64,000 bases of DNA from Haliotis asinina (Eukaryota; Mollusca; Gastropoda; Lepetellida; Haliotidae). Positions 1-8,310 of the stretch are shown here, piece after piece. The DNA is taken from the NCBI RefSeq assembly GCF_037392515.1, contig NC_090290.1, forward strand, positions 19,915,753 to 19,979,752, read 5' to 3'. The notes beneath the pieces are model-generated. The model was not told where the DNA came from and did not search any database. It saw only the letters and a list, made by a program, of their open reading frames with translations. Numbering within the stretch: the first letter of the stretch is position 1; every line of letters begins with the position of its first letter. The position numbers and the translations under genes are program-made.

Positions 1-293
1 TGCATGGATATTACTTTTGATAACTGAGAAAGGGTTAGAACAATTTCGACCATTTTGACGTTGTATGTTGTAACATGTCATAGAATTACATTGTCTAGAG
101 TCCTATGCCAGAAGGCGGTGGCTCATGGGCCAATCTAGTAGGATATGTCTTTTTAAGATATGTTTCTACTTGAGTATATCCACCTGATCTCCTTGGTGCC
201 ATCTGTTGGAGATCCACAGATGTAAGGCATCGTCCTTGTTGACACTCCGTTGTGGGTGGGGAGCCAGATGGATGAAACATATCTACTATTAAC

Positions 294-1576
294 ATGGCAC
301 CCCCTTACAAGAAACGTACTCATGAACCAGAAGATTCACTCTCTTCAGAAGACGACGATCCTTCAACACAAAAAATTAACTCTGATCTCTGATCTAGATT
401 TCTAGTTATGTCTTCCACTGATGGAAATCCTTTAAAGCTTAATCCATTTAACATTGCAAAGGGTATCAAAGGTTTAGCTGGGGAAGTTTAAGAAGTTAAA
501 ATGTTACGTTCTTTTGATTGAGTGCAGGAAACACATTCAGTCGCAGATTCTCCTTTCCACCAAATCTTTAGCGAATGTTCTTGTGCAAGTTTCTCCTCAC
601 AGGGCTTTGAACAGCAGCAAGGGGGTTGTGCGAGATACAATACGGTGTCTCTCGGACATGACCGAAGCTGAAATTGTCTCAGATTTAAAATCACAAAATG
701 TTATTGACGTAAAACGTTTTACAATGAAGAAAGACAATGAAACGGTCAAGACAAACACGTACCTGTTTACATACACCTAAGGCTGGATACTGTAACTTAG
801 ATGCTTTCATTCGGAATCCCTGAGATGTTACCGCTGTCAGAAGTTTGGCGTAATCCAGCCGCTTGTCATCGATGTGGTAGAACATGCGAGGGTGCCGAGT
901 CATGTACAAATCCTCCTTCGTGTGTCAACTGCTCAGGTAGCCATCCGTCCTCGTCAAAGGAATGTCATACGTGGAAACTTCAATCTAAAATCTCTAGAAT
1001 AAAGCATGACCGTAATGTAAGTTTTCCGGAAGCACGGAAGTTTGTTCTAGCTCAAGAACACCCAGAATCTACTTATGCCACCACTGTGTCTACACGACTT
1101 TCAGACCCGAAGACCATGTATATCTTCAAACAATTGCGTGCCAGACAGACTACACATGGACAAAGACGTCTGCACCTACTTTGATATCTACAGCAGTTCA
1201 AGTGAGGCCTTCTTAACAAAGTTCTTGTTCACAAACCATTCCTTCACGTCACACAAGCATTCAGTCTCAGGCGTCTTGTGATAAGGATTCATCTTTACCT
1301 CAAGTACAGTCATTATCACACTCAACTCAGTTGCCCAAATCTGCCACAAATGTGAAACAAATTACAAAAACTAAATCGAAATCTAAACCTGAATCTGAAA
1401 AACAGAACTCAGGTGGAAGAGCCCCAAAAGGGTCAAATAATCACGTCCAACTGTTCAATAAGTTTGGATCACTCGAGGACATGGATTTATCTGAAAGCAG
1501 CCATTTTCGGACTCATAGCTTGTCACCCTCTAGAAGAGCGAGGGGTCGTTCTACTGTTAATCCCCCGAAGAGATAA
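294..1576 (+). pseudogene. LINE copy A ORF1 relic (CCHC zinc-knuckle nucleic-acid binding protein)
   Basis: ORF1 of this LINE family encodes a Gag-like RNA-binding protein that would coat the retrotransposon RNA. The start at 294 follows the conserved leader. The frame is broken many times: open pieces remain near 514-780, 801-1184 and 1331-1576. Cysteine/histidine knuckles survive in degraded form at about 870-960 (a C-x2-C spacing followed by a CxNCSG-type motif). The final piece ends in the same basic tail (SLSPSRRARGRS) that closes ORF1 in copies B to E. It is clearly a dead gene, identified by alignment to copy B. Confidence 0.75.
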
Positions 1577-1623
1577 CTTCGTCACCCATAGTACAATAGA
1601 ACTACAGAGGACTCAGGACAAAT

Positions 1624-1884
1624 GTGCCTGATTTACATCTTTTAGTTCAAGATTTTAAACCGTCAGCATTCTGCCTACAAGAGACATACCTAACGCAGAC
1701 AGATCACTTTGAAGTACGTCAATATAATGCATATCGTTGTTTTTCTCCTCCGGGTGATAAAGCCATTGGAGGATCTTCAATGCTTGTTCGGAATGATGTT
1801 CTACTTAAAACAAATCTCCAGGCCGTTGCAGTAAGACTTACTTTGCATGTCGCAGTTACTCTTTGCTCTCTGTACATTTCGCCT
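1624..1884 (+). pseudogene. LINE copy A ORF2 relic, endonuclease N-terminal part
   Basis: This is the start of the ORF2 polyprotein, namely the N-terminal third of an apurinic-type (EEP) endonuclease that nicks target DNA for reverse transcription. The segment keeps the helix containing the metal-binding Glu (FCLQETYLTQ) and the following FSPPGDKAIGG loop. The frame runs straight into the Polinton at 1885; sequence beyond that point is transposon. The remainder of the endonuclease resumes at 15031. Confidence 0.75.
1879..1884. repeat. Polinton target-site duplication, left copy
   Basis: TCGCCT directly precedes the left terminal inverted repeat and recurs at 15025-15030 directly after the right one. 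Removing one copy restores the expected LINE spacing when compared with copy B near 25784. Confidence 0.85.
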
Positions 1885-2029
1885 AGTAGTATATACAATG
1901 GGGGTTTTAAAACACTTTCAAGAAAAGTCTCTACAAAGCCTTATTTACTAAATAAGGCTTTGGTTGGGCCCTTAGCTCTTGCTACTATTACCCCTACTAC
2001 TTAACGTGTGTTGGAGGTAACACTGTGCC
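1885..2029 (+). repeat. Polinton left terminal inverted repeat (145 bp)
   Basis: The repeat begins AGTAGTATATACAATGGGGG and ends CACTGTGCC, after which the two ends diverge. It matches the reverse complement of 14881-15025 with two differences in the GGTTGGGCCCTTAGCTCTT portion. Inside lies a 27-bp palindrome (1935-1961) with 13-bp arms AAAGCCTTATTTA around a single C. This repeat is expected to be the integrase recognition end and the site of protein-primed replication start. Confidence 0.95.
1935..1961. repeat. 27-bp palindrome inside left TIR
   Basis: Perfect 13-bp arms (AAAGCCTTATTTA and its complement) surround one central base. The same structure occurs in the right TIR at 14949-14975. 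It could fold into a hairpin or bind a dimeric protein. Confidence 0.9.
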
Positions 2030-2057
2030 TATGTCACGTTTATATCGATGAAACAGT

Positions 2058-2501
2058 TTAACGTGAACCGCCTACGATCACTTTGGTGTTCGTAATAAAG
2101 GCTTGTTGGGCTTTTTGTATCCCCTGTTCTATGTACTTTTTTTTCTCGTCCTCGCTGATAGCAGACTTACGAGACTTGGACCGAATATCTTGTTTCATTC
2201 CGTTATATTTTGTGAGTTCAGAGAGGATTGAACGAAACTCCTCTTCTGAGATCTTACTATCAGAGAGTGCCGTGGAAATACGCTCACTCACTGTGTTGAG
2301 CTTTGCTTCGGCCAGAACCCTGATCTCGTCGTGTTTCAATGCCTTACGATGCAGTCTGCGTGATACTAACTTAAGCGCCAACCCTGCCAACCCTGCCACC
2401 CCATGGCCAGCTGTTATTTCAATACCTAGTACTATAGGTGCGGCCACGATGGTAGCTAACAACCCAACGCCTGCCGCCCCTAGTCCCATGCTGGTTACCA
2501 T
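2058..2501 (-). CDS. small predicted membrane protein of the Polinton, function unknown
   Basis: This is the last gene of the leftmost minus-strand block, ending 28 bp from the left TIR. The first ATG is at 2501; the frame is open upstream to a GTG at 2525 and further, overlapping the end of the preceding gene, but no earlier ATG is available. The roughly 147-residue product begins with a glycine/alanine-rich hydrophobic stretch (about residues 4-42) that looks like one or two membrane segments. A basic, helical C-terminal region follows, containing DSKISEEEFRSILSEL, then a lysine-rich tail. I recognise no enzymatic domain. Position next to the fibre-like genes suggests a structural or membrane-active role, which is inference. 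Confidence 0.65.
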   Translation of the reverse strand: MVTSMGLGAAGVGLLATIVAAPIVLGIEITAGHGVAGLAGLALKLVSRRLHRKALKHDEIRVLAEAKLNTVSERISTALSDSKISEEEFRSILSELTKYNGMKQDIRSKSRKSAISEDEKKKYIEQGIQKAQQAFITNTKVIVGGSR

Positions 2502-3151
2502 AAGGGTAGTGTCAGCCCCGTCCACGATATTGAAAGCTCTATGGTACTTTTTACATAGTGAGGTGAGAGGCTAATAGACTTTCCTGTTGTAATAAAAACC
2601 CCACTGAGGTTTATTAAGCGGTTTATAGAACCCCCGAGGGTATCCCGTTGTATAACAATACGACAATATTGGTTTATGTGTTCATCAAACCAGTGTATTG
2701 ACACCCCGGGTAAAAATTGGTGTACTCTTGAGGTGTTTTCATTGTCTAAACCAAAGAAGACTTCTATGATGAGTGTGAAAGGGAAGAATATATCAAGCCT
2801 TATGTTAAAAGAATAATTGGTAAATGTTAATTTATTTTTTACTGCAGTCTTTAACCTATTTTTTTCGGTATCCATAGTTGCTATGTGTACCCTATCCGGA
2901 ATGAAATCCCCGGCCCAGATACCGTTGTTCCTAATCTTAGAGATATACCCCGTATCTGCGTCTATTGTGATATAAGGTGAGGCGAGTGTTAAGTTGATCA
3001 TCCATTTGGGCTCTTTTAAATCTGGTAACGGCACCCATGTGTACACGTTGTCTTTGAAGTGCAGGATGTATAATTCATCTTCCTCACCAGGCTGATCGAA
3101 TCCCTCCGTATCTCCTAGGTCGTTAAGCATAGTGTTGGGATGACTGGTCAT
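2495..3151 (-). CDS. fibre/spike-like virion protein paralogue 2 (Polinton)
   Basis: This is a 218-residue open frame whose N-terminal motif LGDTEGFDQPGEEDELYILH closely resembles the start of the neighbouring upstream gene (LGDTRGFDAPGVDGKSYALQ). Its middle (LASPYITIDADTG, KIRNNGIWAGDF) matches the second half of that gene (LGSPYVFTDNKDN, KVVNNGTMLVAY). The two are therefore paralogues made by local duplication. Composition is beta-rich, with many alternating hydrophobic residues and no transmembrane segment, as in attachment or fibre proteins. The position directly after the penton-like gene supports a capsid-spike role, but this is inference. Its start has a TATAATA box immediately upstream on the minus strand. 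Its end overlaps the open frame of the next gene by about 30 bp. Confidence 0.6.
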   Translation of the reverse strand: MTSHPNTMLNDLGDTEGFDQPGEEDELYILHFKDNVYTWVPLPDLKEPKWMINLTLASPYITIDADTGYISKIRNNGIWAGDFIPDRVHIATMDTEKNRLKTAVKNKLTFTNYSFNIRLDIFFPFTLIIEVFFGLDNENTSRVHQFLPGVSIHWFDEHINQYCRIVIQRDTLGGSINRLINLSGVFITTGKSISLSPHYVKSTIELSISWTGLTLPLW

Positions 3152-3161
3152 TATTATACTA

Positions 3162-4067
3162 TTACGATATAATTTCCAACTGGTTTTCTGATAATAATTC
3201 AGGGGTGAACTTCATACCCATGAAGTGTATGTTGTCAGGCAGGAAGATCTTGGTTAGTGATATCTTGTTTTCCACGATCACGTTGACCCCCTCCAGACTG
3301 GTGTTGGAGCCGACATTCACCCGCACGTAAACGTTGCAAACTTGATACTGGTGTCGTTTCACCCACCCGAGTTTGATCCCCTTCACGATCTCGATATCAT
3401 TCCCCGATGGTTCCCCTAGGTAGACTTTGATGATTAGTGTTGAGTTTGCCGGTAGACTCTCTAGTATCTTGACCACGCCTTCGAATTCAGACACCAACTG
3501 CAATGCCACGTTTTGTATGGCCGGTTTACTCGATAGCATGTGGGCTGCCATAGTGTTGAGTGGGCTGACGACTACGCTACGTCTCTGAGTTGGGACGTAA
3601 GCCACGAGCATGGTTCCATTGTTCACGACTTTGTTTAGGTGGTTGTCTTTGTTATCCGTGAACACATAGGGGGAGCCGAGCCTAATATTGAGAAACCAGT
3701 CGTTATCGGGTAACAACACCCACTTGTCATCTTCGGTGAAGACGAGCATATATGGCTTGTTTCGGGCGACGGTAGTGCTCTAAACATCGTCTAAGTCGAA
3801 CAGTTTACCCCCGAACGATGGGTATATTATCCAGTTATCACCGGTGTTGACAAGGGCGTACTTAGTGTTGACTGTTGCTCTTGTGGTATCTACTATATCA
3901 CTTAGGGTTCCACCGGAGACTTCAACACGTTTGTAAATGTTGTTTTTCAGTTGCAAGGCATACGATTTACCATCTACTCCGGGAGCGTCGAAACCGCGCG
4001 TGTCTCCAAGGTCGGAGATCCCGATATTGACGCATTTTTTCACTCCGGGCCCTTGTGCGCTGGTCAT
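3162..4067 (-). pseudogene. fibre/spike-like virion protein paralogue 1, split by an in-frame TAG
   Basis: Two open segments, 4067-3783 and 3749-3162, lie in the same reading frame and are separated by one TAG at 3780-3782 plus ten sense codons. Together they would span about 302 codons. The first segment carries the LGDTRGFDAPG domain and the second a repeat of the beta-rich domain shared with the 2495-3151 gene. The ATG at 4067 overlaps the TGA of the penton-like gene (ATGA). I read the TAG as a nonsense change. Read-through or two separate proteins, the second starting at 3749, are alternatives. The role in attachment is inferred from paralogy and position only. Confidence 0.55.
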
Positions 4068-4717
4068 TTTACATGAAGCGTTAAGCTGAGGTATCCTATA
4101 TTTACAGGATTATGATTTATATCTAACACCGATATTATCAGCTCAGGTATGTTGCCCTGGGTTAATCTCTTATACTGCCGTGGTGAAAACGACTCGGTTC
4201 TACCGTCGTTGTATTTCTCAGTTTTCACCGGCACTGCTCTCAGTATAGTGGAAGGGTGACCTCCTTGAATGTTGTACGTTGTGCTCACCTGACCGAGATG
4301 AATGTACAGCTCTCGGTACGGTACTAGGTCGGGTAACTTCGTGCCTGTGACGGTTGTTGTTGGTTTTATCTCATCAGGAGACATACCGAGTATCCTCGCT
4401 AATGGTCGGCCGAGTCTCAAGGAGGTTCTTCCGTTGTTGATTAACACCACTGTGCCGTTTGAGTCGTTCATCTTGAGTTCGGCTCCCAGGGGTTTGAAGA
4501 CCTCGTCGTTTAGAGAGCACACGCTGTAGTAGCCGTCAGTTATCTGACTGCGAGTTCCACTGACGAACAGCTTATTGTTGCTGGCGTTGATGTTAGTCCA
4601 TTGCGGTAGGTAGGTGATATCGCAGAGTGCGACTTCAAGTTGACCTGACGTGTTATCGATCGCGTGCGTCAGCTGAACGGCCTCACCGCTCGTTATTCCT
4701 GGAAGTGTTATGTACAT
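4064..4717 (-). CDS. penton / minor capsid-like protein (Polinton)
   Basis: This intact frame of 217 residues has the beta-rich pattern of the Polinton penton (single jelly-roll) protein. The N-terminal region has the characteristic LEVALCDITYLPQWTNI strand-loop-strand, equivalent to the WEVGL.EI.YP.TW motif that I associate with Polinton minor capsid proteins. Later segments (LRLGRPLARILGM, YRELYIHL) fit further strands. It is the first gene of the leftmost minus block. Its ATG forms one end of a perfect palindrome whose other end is the ATG of the divergent gene at 4747. Its TGA overlaps the next ATG, suggesting tight packing. A different virion role is possible; the assignment is by motif memory, not by search. 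Confidence 0.6.
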   Translation of the reverse strand: MYITLPGITSGEAVQLTHAIDNTSGQLEVALCDITYLPQWTNINASNNKLFVSGTRSQITDGYYSVCSLNDEVFKPLGAELKMNDSNGTVVLINNGRTSLRLGRPLARILGMSPDEIKPTTTVTGTKLPDLVPYRELYIHLGQVSTTYNIQGGHPSTILRAVPVKTEKYNDGRTESFSPRQYKRLTQGNIPELIISVLDINHNPVNIGYLSLTLHVK

Positions 4718-4749
4718 ATTATAATATATAATTTATATATTATAATATG
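4715..4749. promoter_or_regulatory. perfect palindromic bidirectional promoter between two divergent genes
   Basis: The whole 29-bp intergenic space plus both start codons forms a perfect 35-bp inverted repeat. The 17-bp arm CATATTATAATATATAA is mirrored exactly around T4732. The minus-strand ATG (4717-4715) and the plus-strand ATG (4747-4749) are the outer ends. The sequence is entirely A/T apart from the start codons and contains TATA-like boxes in both directions. It would give identical promoter and 5'-leader sequence to both genes, with at most a few bases of leader. Confidence 0.8.
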
Positions 4750-5895
4750 GACTTAGCACACTTGAAAATCGTGGTGGTAGGTAGTACAGGGTTTAAAACA
4801 ACCTTTATTAATATCTTTGAAAACTATATCGTGACCGTTAATAACGCGCAGGCGGTGGTAAACTGGAATCAAAACCCAATGCAGTTTTGGCAGAACCAAC
4901 TCAACTTTGCTGTGTGGTGTGCGACGACAGGGTCGGGTGTGACACCAGACTACGGTATAGACGAACTGAGTAAGGCTGTTATTTTGTTTCATATTTATTA
5001 TCAAACGAGACGAATATTGAAGGAAATAAGTGCTCCTCTTCCCCAAGATAAAGCGTGGAGTATGACGAATAACCCCTATGATAAACGCGCTTATGAACGT
5101 GTTTGTGGGGAGTTTGAGATTCCAACGATAAAGACTTTCGCCTTCCTGGTGTGAACCATGGTCTCGGTATACTTCTACAGGTCCGGAACATATCAGGCCG
5201 GTTCTAAAGATGGTTCATACAACCCAAACGGTCATACATTTACAGGCCCCACAACGAATGAAAAGATCCATGTCAGCTGTATAAAGCAAACCAATCCTGA
5301 TGCAGCCACAGCCTGGACTAAAATGATCTCAAAAACATCGAAAGAATTCACTCGTGCTGGTACAATACGCTTGAACGACTCGATTCGAACGTGCGTGTGG
5401 GCGCTGTTGGGTGCGCAGTCGATGACGCGTTCCAACATCCTCGGTAAGGGAACTGCTTACGACGCTCAGAAACAGTTCGTTTCCAACGTTGAGGATGCTA
5501 TCAATTCTCCAGTTGATCTCCCGCGGGCCATCGACCGTTACCAAAACGTGTTAGAATACGCCAGATCGAAAGTCAACTACGTGTTCGGCGTGGGGCTGTA
5601 CATGGCTCCGAGTGATATGCAACTGAGAGTAAAAAAAGTGGTGGGTTATAACAACAAAATAGTCATAGCCACGGCGGATCAAAAGTTGGGTATCAACCCC
5701 GATATTAACACCCCCTATATCCCACACATCCCACCACGTGAAACGGGTATAGTGGCGCCACCCCCGGAGTCTAAAGTTCATGTGGGGATACCCCCCACAC
5801 ACCCCAATATTCAGGCCTCCAATCACATCGATAGTAAAACGGCCCTGGTGGTTGGTGGGGTAGCTTTGGGACTTATTTGGTTAAAGATTTCTTAG
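4747..5895 (+). pseudogene. conserved Polinton virion-associated protein with C-terminal membrane anchor, frame-disrupted
   Basis: Two open pieces (4747-5154 and 5158-5895) are in the same frame, separated by TGA at 5152-5154. The first contains FENYIVTVNNAQAVVNW and FWQNQLNFAVWCATTG. The second contains INDSIRT-like LNDSIRTCVWALLGAQ and ends in a hydrophobic anchor (ALVVGGVALGLIWL). I recognise both as parts of one conserved protein found beside the capsid genes of Polintons. From about 5120 to 5166 a different frame looks more protein-like, so the stop is best explained by a small deletion near 5120 and a compensating indel near 5166. The molecular role is unknown; membrane anchoring and virion association are inferred. 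It converges on, and overlaps, the minus-strand gene by 23 bp. Confidence 0.6.
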
Positions 5896-7006
5896 CCGCT
5901 ACGTACACCAGACCCGCCACGGCGACGATGGCTGCCCACATGTTTTGACTGAGCCACATGGCAGTTTTAGCCAGAGCGCCCAACAACCACGAGACGATGC
6001 TACCCAGGATGCCTGGGAGGGCTTCGGCGGCTTTACCAGCCAGTTTAGCTAGGCCTTCCCCGAGTTTTTTTATCCAGTCTTTAACACCACCACCGGCAGG
6101 TGTGGGAGTTCCCCCGCCGCCGGCAGGCCCCACAGTACCCCCTGTCAGTGACACCACCAGGGTTGATATGATGAAACCCAATGCAGTCAGAATGCTGGCG
6201 ATGGTGATCCCTTGCTCCCGGAACAATATCCGAATCCTGTCTGCTAACGTGGTGTCTCGGTAGAGGACTTGATTGATGGTTTCCCGTATACGGCTGACCT
6301 GGGATCGAAGCTTTTCTTTGAAGGAGGATGCTGTCTCCAGCCAGGTCTGCCTTTCCTCTTCCAAATTACGTATTCGTTCCTCGATGGTGGCTTTCATAGA
6401 CTCGTCCTCAGTTTCACCGAGTTTTTCCTTTTCATAGGCGATGTGGTCGTCTATCACGCTAATTTTGGCCGTGCTTTTCGCGAGATGTCCGTGAATGGTT
6501 TGCATCATCAGATCCAACCCCCGCAGTTCCCGAACGGTAAATTCGAGCCACAGGAAGGGCTTGTTCTCGTAGTCGGCCAACACCTTTTTAATATCATAAG
6601 TCATGTTTTGATCCGATGGGGCGTCCCTGATGTCTTGCAGACTTTGAACTAACTTCGGAGGAATCTTAGGTCGCGCGCCACCGTAATCTATGAAGCCTAG
6701 TTCATCGCGGATAAAGTCATTCCCATGTTTACTGCCCAATGTTGATAAGGCAAGCGGTTCTCTAGTGCGTTTATTCATGAGATCGATCTCCGGGCGAGAC
6801 TTCAAACGCAGCGTGCCATTGCTATCGAGGGTAAACCTGGAATAGTTCCTTCCCAACGGCTTGAGTTTGGATTTATTTTCAACTGCGTTGTAATAATCGT
6901 CGACAGCCGACTGTAGAAGGCCAGTACTGAATGAGGTCTCCTGGTCATCATCGAATGCCTGGGCACTATCGCCCCGCATATCATCCATAGGTATGTCTTC
7001 ATCCAT
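5873..7006 (-). CDS. coiled-coil, multi-spanning membrane protein of the Polinton
   Basis: This is a 377-residue frame starting at the ATG at 7006 (MDEDIPMDD), chosen because the longer frame to 7039 begins at TTG. The first 160 residues are acidic to mixed with no recognised domain. Residues about 165-250 form a charged helical coiled coil (KATIEERIRNLEEERQTW). The C-terminal third has hydrophobic segments (ITIASILTALGFIISTLVVS, ILGSIVSWLLGALAKTAMW, WAAIVAVAGLVYVAAKK) separated by a Gly/Pro linker, so it is probably membrane-inserted. It is transcribed away from the capsid gene across a 32-bp AT-rich spacer. The pattern suits a virion membrane or membrane-penetration factor, which is inference. 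Confidence 0.7.
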   Translation of the reverse strand: MDEDIPMDDMRGDSAQAFDDDQETSFSTGLLQSAVDDYYNAVENKSKLKPLGRNYSRFTLDSNGTLRLKSRPEIDLMNKRTREPLALSTLGSKHGNDFIRDELGFIDYGGARPKIPPKLVQSLQDIRDAPSDQNMTYDIKKVLADYENKPFLWLEFTVRELRGLDLMMQTIHGHLAKSTAKISVIDDHIAYEKEKLGETEDESMKATIEERIRNLEEERQTWLETASSFKEKLRSQVSRIRETINQVLYRDTTLADRIRILFREQGITIASILTALGFIISTLVVSLTGGTVGPAGGGGTPTPAGGGVKDWIKKLGEGLAKLAGKAAEALPGILGSIVSWLLGALAKTAMWLSQNMWAAIVAVAGLVYVAAKKSLTK

Positions 7007-7038
7007 TAGTATTAAAAATATATTTCCTTTATATAACA
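7007..7038. promoter_or_regulatory. AT-rich divergent promoter, capsid gene / coiled-coil membrane gene
   Basis: Only 32 bp separate the minus-strand ATG (7006) from the capsid ATG (7039). The spacer contains TTTATATAAC ending two bases before the capsid ATG and an ATATATTT block facing the other way. The arrangement repeats the TATA-against-ATG pattern seen at 4715-4749, 9109, 9960 and 10639. Confidence 0.6.
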
Positions 7039-8310
7039 ATGTACGGCAGAAAATTAGATCCTTTCAGAAGATTGAGAGAGCCATTAGGCGCCAGAGCCGT
7101 GCGCCAGTCGGTGACTATCACCAACAATCCCAGCAAGATAGACCAGAATCAAACTCTGCTGGTTAGATTTCCAAACCTTGGTGAGAATGACCTCATTGTA
7201 CCAGGCACTGTTCGACTGGCGTTCAATATCACGTTGACCTCTGACAACGACAAACGCGAGCTAGTGCGGAACGTGGGTCGAGCGATCATCAAGAAAACGA
7301 CCGTCAAGATCAGCGGTAACGAGGTGCTGAGCATCGACGACAGCGACGTGTTTCACTGCTACGGGGATCTCTGGAAAAGCGAGGGAGAACGAGTCAATGA
7401 TGTGTACCAGGGTATCAGCAAATCAACCCGGTCGCGCATAGGGTATGCCTTCACGCCAGACCAGCTAGACAAGCTATCGGACGGTGAAAAGGCCATCGCT
7501 CGAGCATACGGGAATCGATTCTGCGTGCCGCTCGACTTCGAGTTGCTCACGGGACACGCGCCGTTTTACCAGGCCGCGCTGGGTGATAGGCTCGAATACG
7601 AGCTCACGTTTAACGACTATAGCAAAGTAGTGCGTACGCCGAACGGTGATGAGGCCAGTTATGCCATAGACAACATCTCTCTGGAGTTCGACATGGTCAC
7701 TAGCCCGGAGCTGGCCAGGCAGGTTCGAAGCCAGTACTCTGGGAAGATGGCTATCCTGTACGATCGCGTACTGAGGCATAGGTCAGTCGTGCGAGATAAG
7801 AGCGACACTGTGTGGAATATCAACCTGAACGTGCCGGCGCGATCGATGAAAGGTATCCTGGTCGTCCCCGTGGAGGATTACGAGCCATTCCGGAGGGACA
7901 GCGAGAAGTTTTTCAACCCCGAGATTGAAAAGGTGGAAGTGACCATCGAGGGCGTGCCCAACCAGCTGTTCAGTCATGGTATGAGACCACACCAGCAGTG
8001 GGATGAGATAAAAAAGCTACCAGGGACAGTGGGGGGGACCCAACATTATATAACAAAGGACCTGGACCTCGGCTCCGTGCAGATCGGTGAATACCTGACC
8101 ACCAAGTACGCCCTATGGTTGGACATGCGATCCACGGATGATGATAAACTGCACGGTAGCGGGCGCCGTATAGATAACGGCAGCGAAGGGATAACCATCC
8201 AGATTACTAAGAAGGCTCAACCCGCTGGTAAGTTGAAATTATATCTGTACGTTATTATGGACGCGCAACTTAATATAGACAATGGGAGATTCGTGCAAGC
8301 CATCTACTGA
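7039..8310 (+). CDS. MCP: double jelly-roll major capsid protein (Polinton)
   Basis: This 423-residue intact frame encodes the hexon-like capsid protein. Family hallmarks are the early beta strands (TLLVRFPNLGENDLIVPGT), the KTTVKISGNEVLSIDDSDVF strand pair, and the FCVPLDFELLTGHAPFY and GDRLEYELTFNDY segments that lead into the second jelly roll. The length is slightly below that of many Polinton capsids but both halves are present. Base composition is more GC-rich than the flanking genes, with no stops or obvious indels. The end overlaps the ATPase start by 29 bp. Expression probably starts from the divergent spacer at 7007-7038. Confidence 0.85.
   Translation: MYGRKLDPFRRLREPLGARAVRQSVTITNNPSKIDQNQTLLVRFPNLGENDLIVPGTVRLAFNITLTSDNDKRELVRNVGRAIIKKTTVKISGNEVLSIDDSDVFHCYGDLWKSEGERVNDVYQGISKSTRSRIGYAFTPDQLDKLSDGEKAIARAYGNRFCVPLDFELLTGHAPFYQAALGDRLEYELTFNDYSKVVRTPNGDEASYAIDNISLEFDMVTSPELARQVRSQYSGKMAILYDRVLRHRSVVRDKSDTVWNINLNVPARSMKGILVVPVEDYEPFRRDSEKFFNPEIEKVEVTIEGVPNQLFSHGMRPHQQWDEIKKLPGTVGGTQHYITKDLDLGSVQIGEYLTTKYALWLDMRSTDDDKLHGSGRRIDNGSEGITIQITKKAQPAGKLKLYLYVIMDAQLNIDNGRFVQAIY

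Larger units (their letters stand above)
1..1884 (+). mobile_element. LINE copy A, 5' portion (RNase H-bearing I/Nimb-like non-LTR retrotransposon)
   Basis: This is the 5' part of an old non-LTR retrotransposon interrupted at 1884 by the Polinton. The 5' untranslated block around 95-290 (CTAGAGTCCTATGCC, then a GTGGGTGGGGAGC box just before the first ATG) matches the 5' leaders of the other four copies in this window. It is followed by an ORF1 relic and by the start of ORF2. The copy resumes at 15025, and reading across the two flanks after removing one target duplication reproduces the spacing seen in copy B. The true 5' end may lie outside the window. Confidence 0.85.

Noticed and set aside
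2083..2574. 163-codon plus-strand frame opposite the small membrane protein
   Set aside because: It is a shadow of the minus-strand genes 2058-3151, rich in Ser/Leu/Phe as antisense frames of Lys/Glu-rich genes are, and lacks any motif.
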